This document shows, in pieces, positions 1-5,059 of a stretch of 5,059 bases of DNA (within the stretch, counting starts at the first letter, position 1; the number at the start of each line of letters is the position of its first letter). This DNA is from an uncultured Alphaproteobacteria bacterium. GTDB lineage: Bacteria; Pseudomonadota; Alphaproteobacteria; Rhizobiales; Aestuariivirgaceae. The translations under genes were made by a program, and so were the position numbers. The notes under the pieces were generated by a model, which was not told the DNA's origin, ran no database searches, and saw only the letters and a list, made by a program, of their open reading frames with translations. The stretch covers positions 1-5,059 of the forward strand of contig CALMLK010000162.1 of the NCBI GenBank assembly GCA_937868035.1, given 5' to 3'.

Positions 1-252
1 GGCAAGATCGCGGATGCGCCGGTAGATCAGCCGGGATTGCACCGGCGAACCGCCCGGGCAGTTGATGGCCATCGCCACCCCGGCGATGCCCTTGCGAAAG
101 GCCTTCTTGAGAACCGGCTCCAGCGTCTTGCCCGACAAGGTCGGCCGCAAACCCCGCTCCGCCATGATCGGCCCATCCAGCCGCACCACATGAATGACAG
201 GAATGCGCCGCCGGAAGCGCGCAGGCACGAGCTGGAGAATTGATTTCAACAT
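1..252 (-). CDS. S49 family peptidase (SppA/SohB-like), N-terminal part, cut by window edge
   Basis: Only the first 84 codons are inside the window; the frame runs off the left edge without a stop. The start is the ATG at 252-250, giving MLKSILQLVPARFRRR, a short basic amphipathic lead, then IPVIHVVRLDGPIM (residues 17-30) and INCPGGSPVQSRLIYRRIRD (63-82). The V.RL.G.I strand and the IN.PGGSPVQS.LI.RRIR block are typical of the short single-domain S49 serine peptidases of alphaproteobacteria, which cleave membrane-associated or signal peptides. The usual serine in IN-S-PGG is a cysteine here. The catalytic Ser and Lys should lie beyond the edge, so activity cannot be judged. No good Shine-Dalgarno sequence precedes the ATG. 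The gene lies 42 nt downstream of the methyltransferase gene on the same strand, so co-transcription is plausible, subject to the inverted repeat between them. Confidence 0.85.
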   Translation of the reverse strand, partial: MLKSILQLVPARFRRRIPVIHVVRLDGPIMAERGLRPTLSGKTLEPVLKKAFRKGIAGVAMAINCPGGSPVQSRLIYRRIRDLA

Positions 253-268
253 GCCGCCGATATGGGAG

Positions 269-294
269 CCCCCGTAGCGGAAGGCAAGCGGGGG
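269..294 (-). other. GC-rich inverted repeat between methyltransferase and S49 peptidase genes
   Basis: CCCCCG (269-274) and CGGGGG (289-294) are perfect inverted repeats separated by 14 nt, starting immediately after the TAA stop of the methyltransferase gene (295-297) on the minus strand. The transcript could fold into a six-pair all-GC stem. There is no U-run behind it, so it is not a standard intrinsic terminator. It could be a weak terminator or attenuator, an RNA-stabilising 3' hairpin, or chance in GC-rich DNA. Confidence 0.35.
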
Positions 295-1107
295 TTAGCG
301 CAGCCGCCAGGCCATGCCTTCGCGCAGGACGGCGTCGGCGTCGGCGGTGAAGGCGTGGCCTTCGCCGTGGAGGATGAGGCCGGGCAACAATTGCATCGGC
401 GCCTTGGAGCCCTTGACGCCCTGCACGATGACGCGGCTGGCCGCGGTGCCTTCGCGCGCATAGAGGGGCGCCACGCGGATGTCGCCGAAGCGGTCTTCCA
501 TGGAGACAAGAATCTTGCCGAGCGAGTCGGCGCGGTGGATGAGGGTCACGGTGCCCCGCAGCGACACCATCGCGTGCATGACCTTGATCCAGATCTCGAG
601 ATCGTCTGGCCCGAAGGAATGGGCTTGCGCCTTGAGCAGGCTGGGCGAAGCAGTGACCTTGCCATCTTCGAAATAGGGCGGATTGGCGTAGGCATGGGCG
701 AAGGTGCCGTGTTGCGGCAGATGCGCGAGATCGCGGCGCATCGCTTCCTTCACATCGCCATGGATGACCTTCAGAAGCTGCGCGAAGCCGTTCCGCTTGG
801 CGTTCTCTTCGCACATCATGGCATAGCGGGCCGCCACTTCCATGCCGGTGATGTGGATGGCGGGATTGCGGGCGATCAGGCAGAGCGCGGCAACGCCCAC
901 GCCAATGCCCGCTTCAAATACCGTTTCACCGGCGGCGACGGGAATGGAGGCGGCCAGGAACACGGCATCAATGCCGGCGCGATAGCCCTTTTCCGGTTGC
1001 AGCACGCGCAGCCGTCCACCCAGGAAGGCGTCTTCCGTGAGCGAAGATGGCACCTGCGCGGATGGCGTCGGCATATGCCCGATTGTGGCTTCGGCTGCGA
1101 GTTGCAT
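295..1107 (-). CDS. trmN6: TrmN6-type tRNA1(Val) (adenine-37-N6)-methyltransferase family protein
   Basis: This is a 270-residue class I SAM-dependent methyltransferase. The E. coli relative YfiC/TrmN6 methylates N6 of A37 in tRNA1(Val) using SAM in the cytosol. Visible signs in order are TEDAFLGGRLRVLQPEKGYR (24-43), the family's N-terminal signature; the SAM-binding motif I VFEAGIGVGVAALCL (63-77); GMEVAARYAMMCEENAKRNG (88-107), the ribose-binding acidic strand and following helix; HGDVKE (116-121); and the catalytic NPPY at 142-145 followed by F, typical of enzymes that methylate exocyclic amino groups. Length is close to family size. The start used is the ATG at 1107; an ATG at codon 12 (1074) is equally possible, since both have only weak upstream purines (CGGGAC, CGGGC). 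The gene is divergent from the polyprenyl synthase gene. The family is clear, but the exact tRNA substrate in this organism is inferred. Confidence 0.85.
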   Translation of the reverse strand: MQLAAEATIGHMPTPSAQVPSSLTEDAFLGGRLRVLQPEKGYRAGIDAVFLAASIPVAAGETVFEAGIGVGVAALCLIARNPAIHITGMEVAARYAMMCEENAKRNGFAQLLKVIHGDVKEAMRRDLAHLPQHGTFAHAYANPPYFEDGKVTASPSLLKAQAHSFGPDDLEIWIKVMHAMVSLRGTVTLIHRADSLGKILVSMEDRFGDIRVAPLYAREGTAASRVIVQGVKGSKAPMQLLPGLILHGEGHAFTADADAVLREGMAWRLR

Positions 1108-1118
1108 AGGTCCCGAAC

Positions 1119-1138
1119 GTTAACGAAGCTTGGTGAAC
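1119..1138. repeat. Imperfect 20-bp palindrome in the divergent region
   Basis: The arms GTTAACGAAG and CTTGGTGAAC are inverted repeats matching at 8 of 10 positions around a central AAGCTT. The element lies 12 nt upstream of the methyltransferase ATG at 1107. Its size and symmetry suit a dimeric repressor site, but no regulator is encoded in the window and chance symmetry is possible. Confidence 0.25.
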
Positions 1139-1190
1139 GAGAAGTTACTGCAGAATTTCCGCCGTGGATACAATCTCTTACGGTTGACGC

Positions 1191-1209
1191 TTCGGTGACA
1201 TTTTCGGTG
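1191..1209 (+). repeat. Direct repeat TTCGGTG, 12-nt period
   Basis: TTCGGTG occurs at 1191-1197 and again at 1203-1209, separated by ACATT. It follows directly after the TTGACG at 1184-1189, upstream of the polyprenyl synthase gene. The spacing is a little over one helical turn, which would suit side-by-side protein binding. It is short enough to be chance. Confidence 0.2.
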
Positions 1210-1246
1210 CCATTTGTTCCTGAACAGGTTAAAAGGGCAAAAAACC

Positions 1247-1250
1247 GAGG
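1247..1250 (+). promoter_or_regulatory. Ribosome binding site of the polyprenyl synthase gene
   Basis: GAGG, 7 nt before the ATG at 1258. It decides the start, because the open frame itself extends upstream to 262 and gives no lower limit. Confidence 0.7.
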
Positions 1251-1257
1251 TTTGACA

Positions 1258-2277
1258 ATGGGTGTCGTGATTCCATTCGAAGGGGGAGCCGAGAAGGCAC
1301 AACCGACGCTTGATGCGCTGGTGAAGCTGACGGCCCAGGACATGGGATTGATCAACGATCTCATTCTTGAAAAGGCCCAGAGCCATGTAGAGTTGATTCC
1401 GGAAATCGCCGGCCACCTCATCAACTCCGGCGGCAAGCGCATCCGCCCGATGCTCACCGTCGCGGCGGCGCGCATGTGCGGCTATCAGGGCTTGCATCAC
1501 ATCAAGCTCGCCATGTCCGTGGAGTTCATGCACACGGCAACGCTGCTGCACGATGACGTGGTGGACGAAAGCGATACGCGCCGCGGCAAGGAAGCCGCCC
1601 GGGTCATCTGGGGCAACCAGGCCAGTGTGCTCGTCGGCGATTACCTGCTGGGCCAGGCCTTCAAGATGATGGTGGAAACGGGGTCGCTGGAGTGCCTGCG
1701 CATTCTCTCGGATGCCGCCTGTATCATCGCCGAGGGCGAAGTGCTGCAACTCGCCGTCTCGCAGGATACCTCAACCACGGAAGACGCTTACCTCCGCGTC
1801 GTCGGCGCAAAGACCGCCGCCCTTTTCTCTGCCGCGGCCCGTGTCGGCGGCGTCATCTCAAACCGCCCGCGCGCCGAACAGGAAGCACTCGAATCCTACG
1901 GCCGCAATCTCGGCATCGCCTTCCAACTGGTGGACGATGCGCTCGATTATTCCGGCACCAAGGCCGAACTGGGCAAGAGCGTGGGCGACGATTTCCGCGA
2001 ACGCAAGATCACCCTTCCCGTTGTGCTGGCCTTCCGCCGGGGCGCAACCGAGGAACGGAACTTCTGGAAGCGCACGCTGGAAGAAGGCGACCAGACAGAA
2101 GCCGATCTCGTCTACGCGCAAAAGCTGATGGAGCGGCATGGCTCGTTGGCCGATACGCTGGAGCGCGCCCGCCATTACGGCGACATGGCGAAGGATGCTC
2201 TCGCGATCTTCGCCGAGAGCGAGTGGAAATCCGCGCTCCTGGAAGCCGTCGATTTCTGCATCGCCCGGTCTCACTGA
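1258..2277 (+). CDS. ispB: Long-chain polyprenyl (octaprenyl/decaprenyl) diphosphate synthase
   Basis: This 339-residue trans-polyprenyl synthase extends an allylic diphosphate with IPP units to make the side chain of ubiquinone. Motifs in order are GGKRIRP (58-64), which binds IPP; the first aspartate-rich motif DDVVDESDTRRG (99-110), where D99, D100 and D103 bind Mg-diphosphate; GDYLLGQAF (127-135); and the second motif QLVDDALDYSG (223-233) followed by GKSVGDDFRERKITLP (239-254). The residues four and five before the first motif are T95 and A94 in HTATLLHDD; small residues there are known to allow long products. Whether the product is C40 or C50 cannot be read from sequence; alphaproteobacteria commonly make Q-10, so a decaprenyl synthase (ddsA) is a fair alternative name. 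The ATG at 1258 is chosen because GAGG (1247-1250) lies 7 nt upstream and homology begins near it. The same frame stays open much further upstream, but that stretch is antisense to the methyltransferase gene. Confidence 0.93.
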   Translation: MGVVIPFEGGAEKAQPTLDALVKLTAQDMGLINDLILEKAQSHVELIPEIAGHLINSGGKRIRPMLTVAAARMCGYQGLHHIKLAMSVEFMHTATLLHDDVVDESDTRRGKEAARVIWGNQASVLVGDYLLGQAFKMMVETGSLECLRILSDAACIIAEGEVLQLAVSQDTSTTEDAYLRVVGAKTAALFSAAARVGGVISNRPRAEQEALESYGRNLGIAFQLVDDALDYSGTKAELGKSVGDDFRERKITLPVVLAFRRGATEERNFWKRTLEEGDQTEADLVYAQKLMERHGSLADTLERARHYGDMAKDALAIFAESEWKSALLEAVDFCIARSH

Positions 2278-2293
2278 CAAGCTGGAAACTGGA

Positions 2294-2536
2294 ATGAAAA
2301 AACTTCCGCCGGCCGCGATGCACGTCGTCATGCCGTTCTTCCTGTCCCTGCTCATGTCCTGCATCGTGTCGTTCGTCGCCACGGCGAAGGCCCTCGGGCT
2401 TGCGCCCGATCTCGTCACAAGCTGGCTGAAGGCCTGGGGGATCAGCTGGGTGGTTGCTTTTCCAACCGTGCTGGTGGTGCTGCCCATCGTGCGCCGGCTG
2501 GCTGCGCTCGTGGTCGAGACGCCGGGCCGGAGCTGA
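2294..2536 (+). CDS. DUF2798-type small membrane protein
   Basis: An 80-residue protein with a two-helix membrane layout. A short basic start (MKK) is followed by a hydrophobic segment at about residues 10-31 (PFFLSLLMSCIVSFVAT), a loop with GLAPDLVTSWLKAWG (35-49), a second hydrophobic segment at about 49-66 (ISWVVAFPTVLVVLPIV), and RRL near the C-terminus. The P.FLSL.MS.IVS pattern, the W...WG.SW.VAFP block and VLPIVRRL match the DUF2798 family as I remember it; the function is unknown. The start is the ATG at 2294, 16 nt after the synthase stop, with GGA at 2284-2286 as a weak ribosome site. An open frame runs further upstream, but it overlaps the synthase gene. Spacing suggests co-transcription with the polyprenyl synthase; a role linked to membrane quinone is speculation. 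Confidence 0.8.
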   Translation: MKKLPPAAMHVVMPFFLSLLMSCIVSFVATAKALGLAPDLVTSWLKAWGISWVVAFPTVLVVLPIVRRLAALVVETPGRS

Positions 2537-2542
2537 CGCCAC

Positions 2543-3385
2543 TCAAGTAAGGCGCGACGCCGCCACCCACCAGCCGGGATGCGCACGGCGCAGCGCCTGC
2601 GCCACGCCTTCTGCAACCGCCATATCAGAAGCAAGACCAAAGCATGTGGCACCCGAACCCGACATCCGCACCGCGTTCAGTTCCGCGTGACCTGACAGCG
2701 CCGCAAGAACATCCGCAATGATGGGCTGGACCCGGATCGCCGCTACCGTCATGTCGTTGCGCCACGTCGACGGGGCATGGAGATCAAGCGCCGCACCATG
2801 CTCCTGACCCTTGGCAAGCCCGATGGCGGTAAAAACGGTCGCTGTCTCGCAAGCGACACCCGGGTTGACCAGCACGATCGCCGGTGACGGGAGTGATGCC
2901 AGCGCGGACAACCGTTCGCCCACACCTTGCATGCGGCAGGCCTTCTGCAGCAAGCACACCGGAACATCCGCGCCGAGTTTCAGGGCGATGGCGTCAATCA
3001 CCTCAGGCAGAATTGAAGTGGGCGCGAGTTTGAGAAAAGCACGCAGCGCCGCCGCCGCATCCGCCGATCCGCCGCCGATGCCCGCCGCGACGGGAAGCAT
3101 CTTGTGCAACAGCACGTGCACTGCTGGAAGTGCGGCATGCTCCGATACCATGGCGTAGGCGCGGCAGATGAGATTGTCCGCACCCGTGGGAACGGCCCCG
3201 GCGAAAGGCCCCGCCACGGCAAGTTCAATCCCCTCACCCGCCACGGCCTCCACCGTGAGCACGTCGCCGACGTCGGCGAAGGCGACCGCGGAATCGATCT
3301 CGTGATAACCGTCAGCACGGCGCCCAAGGATGTGCAGCGCCAGATTGACCTTGGCTTTGGCTGTTTCGATGACCGCCGCAGACAT
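2543..3385 (-). CDS. ispE: 4-diphosphocytidyl-2-C-methyl-D-erythritol kinase (IspE)
   Basis: This 280-residue GHMP-family kinase phosphorylates the 2-hydroxyl of CDP-methylerythritol with ATP, the fourth step of the MEP route to IPP and DMAPP, in the cytosol. The N-terminal signature AKVNLALHILGRRADGYHEI (11-30) contains K12, N14 and H28, equivalent to the E. coli active-site K10, N12 and H26. The ATP-binding glycine loop is LPVAAGIGGGSADAAAALRA (97-116). LGADVPVCL (137-145) carries D140, the equivalent of the catalytic Asp141. The C-terminal GHMP motif is RMSGSGATCFG (240-250). The length matches the E. coli enzyme (283). All key residues are present, so it should be active. Its ATG overlaps the TGA of the upstream TPR gene by one base (TGATG) and has only a weak ribosome site, which points to translational coupling. 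Its stop lies 6 nt from the stop of the convergent DUF2798 gene. Confidence 0.95.
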   Translation of the reverse strand: MSAAVIETAKAKVNLALHILGRRADGYHEIDSAVAFADVGDVLTVEAVAGEGIELAVAGPFAGAVPTGADNLICRAYAMVSEHAALPAVHVLLHKMLPVAAGIGGGSADAAAALRAFLKLAPTSILPEVIDAIALKLGADVPVCLLQKACRMQGVGERLSALASLPSPAIVLVNPGVACETATVFTAIGLAKGQEHGAALDLHAPSTWRNDMTVAAIRVQPIIADVLAALSGHAELNAVRMSGSGATCFGLASDMAVAEGVAQALRRAHPGWWVAASRLT

Positions 3386-3387
3386 CA
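3383..3387 (-). promoter_or_regulatory. TGATG stop/start overlap coupling the TPR gene to ispE
   Basis: The TGA ending the TPR frame (3387-3385) shares its last base with the ATG of ispE (3385-3383). No strong Shine-Dalgarno sequence precedes the ispE start, so re-initiation by the terminating ribosome is the likely route. This ties ispE expression to whatever promoter reads through the TPR gene. Confidence 0.8.
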
Positions 3388-5059
3388 GCCGTTCGAGGGC
3401 TGGCCCTGGCCGCTGTCAGCGGGCTTCACCAAAGGCGTTTCCGCCGGAAGACCGTCCTTGAGCTTGTCTTCGATGCGGATCAGATCCGTGGGCGTTGGCC
3501 GGTTGTCTTTCGCGTGCTGCCACTGGAAGCGCGCTTCCAGGCGGCGGCCCACCCGCCAGTAGGCATCGCCCAGATGCTCCGAGATGATGGCATCGCTGGG
3601 CTTCAGGTCGACCGCGCGCTCAAGGTTGGCAACGGCTTCGTCGTAGTTGCGAAGCTGGAAATAGGCCCAGCCGAGACTGTCGACGATGTAGCCATCGTTG
3701 GGCCTGAGCTCCACCGCTTTCTTCACCATGCCGATCGCTTCATCGAGCTTCTTGTTCATGTCGATCAGCGAATAGCCGAGGTAGTTCAGCACCGATGGTT
3801 CGTTGGGCGAAAGCGCAAGGGCCTTGCGGAAATCGACTTCCGCCTTGTCCCACTGCTTCAACCTTTCGAGTGCGATGCCGCGGTAATAGTGGATGCTCCA
3901 CAGCTCACGGCCGTCTTCCTTGGCGACCGTGATGGCCTGGTCGTAGGCCTTCACGGCCTCCGCATAGTTTTCGCTGTTGCGCAAAAGATTGCCCAGCGTG
4001 GTCCAGGTGTCGATATTGCGGGGCTCGCGGCCGAGGATGGCGCGCATGCGCGTTTCCGCATCGCCATTCCGCTCCATGCGCTGCAGGTTGATGGCGATTT
4101 CCGTATCGGCGTTGGTGCGCAGTTCGGAGGTGACGGGCACCTGCTCGAACACGTCAATGGCCTGCTGGTAGCGCTGGCTGGAGCCGAGGATGTCACCCAG
4201 CAGGGTGAGAACCACCGGGCGGTCGCTGTTGAGAGAGAGCGCGAGTTGCGCATAGATGAGCGCCACATCGGCGCTCTGGTCATCGTTCATGGCGGCGGCC
4301 AGCGAGAACATTGCTTCCGCTGCACCGGCGGACGGAGACTGGATGAACGGCGGCGGCACCTCACCGGACTTGGCCTGCTGCAGCGAGGCCTCGACCAGCA
4401 CATTGTTTTCACCGCCCGCGAGGAAGGCGTAATAGACCTTCTCGGCCTCCGCCTTCTTGTTGGTGCGCATCAGGTAATTGCCGTAGGCCTGTGTCACGCG
4501 GAGACTTGTGCCGGCGTCGGCATAGGCCTTCTTGTAGGCGGCATCGGCGCGCATCGTGTTGACGAGGAAGTCCGAAATGAGTGCGCTGTGCAGTGACTTG
4601 AAATTGGCAAAGGTTTCGTTGCGGTCAAGCTTGTCCAGTTCGGTCATCGCCGCATTGTAGCTGCCCTCACCGGCATAGGACCACGCCGTGAGCAACGCCG
4701 ACGTCAGTTCGCCCACGGGCGTGTAGGCGGATTCGGTAAAATGCTTGCGGGCCTCTTCATAGCGCCGGAGCTTGAATTCCTTGAGGCCGAGGACGAGGCG
4801 CGCCATGCGCTGCTGGCTGTTGAAGGAGAGAACCTTGTCCGCCAGCTTCTCCGCTTCGGAAATGTTGCCGTTGGCCAATTCAAGCTGGAACAGCCGCTCG
4901 GTCAGCACCGGGTTGCTGGCATCCTGCTTCAGCGCGGCGCGCAGATCGGTGTATTTCCACTCCTCGATTCGCCGGTGCGGCAGACCCTTTTCGCCGAACA
5001 GCCCGATCGCGGCGCGCCTGGCCTCGCCCACCGTCCTTGATCCAGGCAGACGCTCTGCC
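3385..5059 (-). CDS. TPR-repeat protein with a SufD-like N-terminal segment; open at the right edge
   Basis: The frame is open from the window edge to the TGA at 3387-3385, 557 codons in view; a GTG at 5031-5029 is the first possible start, giving 548 residues, which I number here. Residues 31-548 form a tetratricopeptide protein of the kind found beside ispE in Hyphomicrobiales. Degenerate helical repeats fill about 35-335, then clear TPR units lie at about 342-371 (LGNLLRNSENYAEAVKAYDQ), 379-410, 413-445 (LGYSLIDMNKKLDEAIGMVK), 448-479 (SLGWAYFQLRNYDEAVANLE) and 482-510 (HLGDAYWRVGRRLEARFQWQ), ending in a low-complexity tail. TPRs mediate protein contacts; the partner is unknown. Family members I recall begin with a signal peptide or lipobox and a first TPR; here that part is absent and residues 1-30 plus nine upstream codons read as SufD instead. 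The first internal ATG is codon 76 (4806). The gene is coupled to ispE by TGATG. The TPR identity is sure; the native N-terminus is not. Confidence 0.8.
   Translation of the reverse strand, partial: AERLPGSRTVGEARRAAIGLFGEKGLPHRRIEEWKYTDLRAALKQDASNPVLTERLFQLELANGNISEAEKLADKVLSFNSQQRMARLVLGLKEFKLRRYEEARKHFTESAYTPVGELTSALLTAWSYAGEGSYNAAMTELDKLDRNETFANFKSLHSALISDFLVNTMRADAAYKKAYADAGTSLRVTQAYGNYLMRTNKKAEAEKVYYAFLAGGENNVLVEASLQQAKSGEVPPPFIQSPSAGAAEAMFSLAAAMNDDQSADVALIYAQLALSLNSDRPVVLTLLGDILGSSQRYQQAIDVFEQVPVTSELRTNADTEIAINLQRMERNGDAETRMRAILGREPRNIDTWTTLGNLLRNSENYAEAVKAYDQAITVAKEDGRELWSIHYYRGIALERLKQWDKAEVDFRKALALSPNEPSVLNYLGYSLIDMNKKLDEAIGMVKKAVELRPNDGYIVDSLGWAYFQLRNYDEAVANLERAVDLKPSDAIISEHLGDAYWRVGRRLEARFQWQHAKDNRPTPTDLIRIEDKLKDGLPAETPLVKPADSGQGQPSNG
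4942..5059 (-). pseudogene. sufD: SufD N-terminal fragment fused in frame to the TPR gene
   Basis: Read from the right edge, this stretch encodes AERLPGSRTVGEARRAAIGL followed by FGEKGLPHRRIEEWKYTDLR. The block GLPHRR.EEWKYTDLR is highly characteristic of the N-terminal region of SufD, the SufBCD scaffold subunit for Fe-S cluster assembly. The expected continuation of SufD, including its beta-helix domain, is absent: after L30/R31 the sequence becomes TPR protein. The true SufD start is outside the window. The switch lies in codons for LRAALK (about 4927-4944), which would suit both families. It is either a gene remnant from a deletion or recombination, or a chimeric join in the assembly. Confidence 0.7.

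Larger units (their letters stand above)
1108..1257. promoter_or_regulatory. Divergent intergenic region, likely promoters for trmN6-like and ispB-like genes
   Basis: These 150 nt separate two divergently read genes, so both start sites should lie here or in the gene edges. On the plus strand TACAAT (1169-1174) is a good -10 match, but no convincing -35 lies 16-18 nt upstream. TTGACG (1184-1189) is a good -35 but has only a poor -10 behind it. The region is visibly more AT-rich than its flanks. It also carries an imperfect palindrome and a short direct repeat, listed separately. No small gene was found in it. Confidence 0.45.

Noticed and set aside
1119..1240. TTAAC motifs on both strands of the divergent region, considered as CtrA sites
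   Set aside because: No TTAA-N7-TTAA pair is present and a single TTAAC is too short to support a cell-cycle regulator site.
262..1257. Long in-frame extension upstream of the polyprenyl synthase start, making a 671-codon open frame
   Set aside because: It is antisense to the well-supported methyltransferase gene, resembles no polyprenyl synthase N-terminus, and the enzyme has a good ribosome site and normal family length from 1258. Such open antisense frames are common in GC-rich DNA.
2551..2561. Small GGCG/CGCC stem-loop near the convergent stops, considered as a terminator
   Set aside because: Only four pairs, inside the ispE coding end, without a following T-run on either strand.
1858..2652. 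Antisense open frame of 264 codons on the minus strand
   Set aside because: It lies opposite the polyprenyl synthase, DUF2798 and ispE ends, and its translation has no recognisable motif; a codon-bias shadow.
3514..4596. Plus-strand open frame of 360 codons opposite the TPR gene
   Set aside because: The translation is a composition-driven mirror of the TPR codons, rich in H, V, G and R with no domain; the minus-strand TPR repeats are unmistakable.

Overview
The window looks like chromosomal DNA of an alphaproteobacterium, most likely of the order Hyphomicrobiales (Rhizobiales). The base composition is GC-rich and genes are tightly packed. The proteins recognisable by eye are a short S49 peptidase, a TrmN6-type methyltransferase, a long-chain polyprenyl diphosphate synthase, IspE and a large TPR protein; I recall this type of neighbourhood from that order. 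Genus cannot be settled by eye.

Layout from left to right: (1) the 5' end of an S49 (SppA/SohB-type) peptidase gene on the minus strand, cut by the window edge; (2) a tRNA1(Val) A37 N6-methyltransferase-like gene (trmN6 family), also minus, 42 nt upstream of the peptidase and separated from it by a GC-rich inverted repeat; (3) a 150-nt divergent intergenic region holding the likely promoters; (4) on the plus strand, a long-chain polyprenyl diphosphate synthase (ubiquinone side chain, ispB-like) followed after 16 nt by a small two-helix membrane protein of the DUF2798 type; (5) convergent to these, ending only 6 nt away, a minus-strand pair made of a TPR-repeat gene and ispE, joined by a TGATG stop/start overlap. 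No RNA genes, CRISPR arrays, insertion sequences or phage genes were seen.

How the genes relate: IspE makes an intermediate of the MEP pathway to IPP/DMAPP, and the polyprenyl synthase uses those C5 units to build the quinone tail, so two steps of one metabolic chain face each other here. The methyltransferase and the peptidase are housekeeping genes. The TPR protein is probably an envelope or periplasmic scaffold, but its role is unknown.

The one truly odd thing is at the right edge. The open frame of the TPR gene does not start with a signal peptide. It begins with about 40 residues that read as the N-terminal region of SufD (Fe-S cluster assembly; GLPHRR.EEWKYTDLR) and passes in frame into the TPR protein at a short LRAALK segment. 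This is either a genuine gene fusion or deletion, or a chimeric assembly join close to the end of the sequence; I think the join is more likely. Apart from that, I see an ordinary core-genome region and no convincing new biological system.
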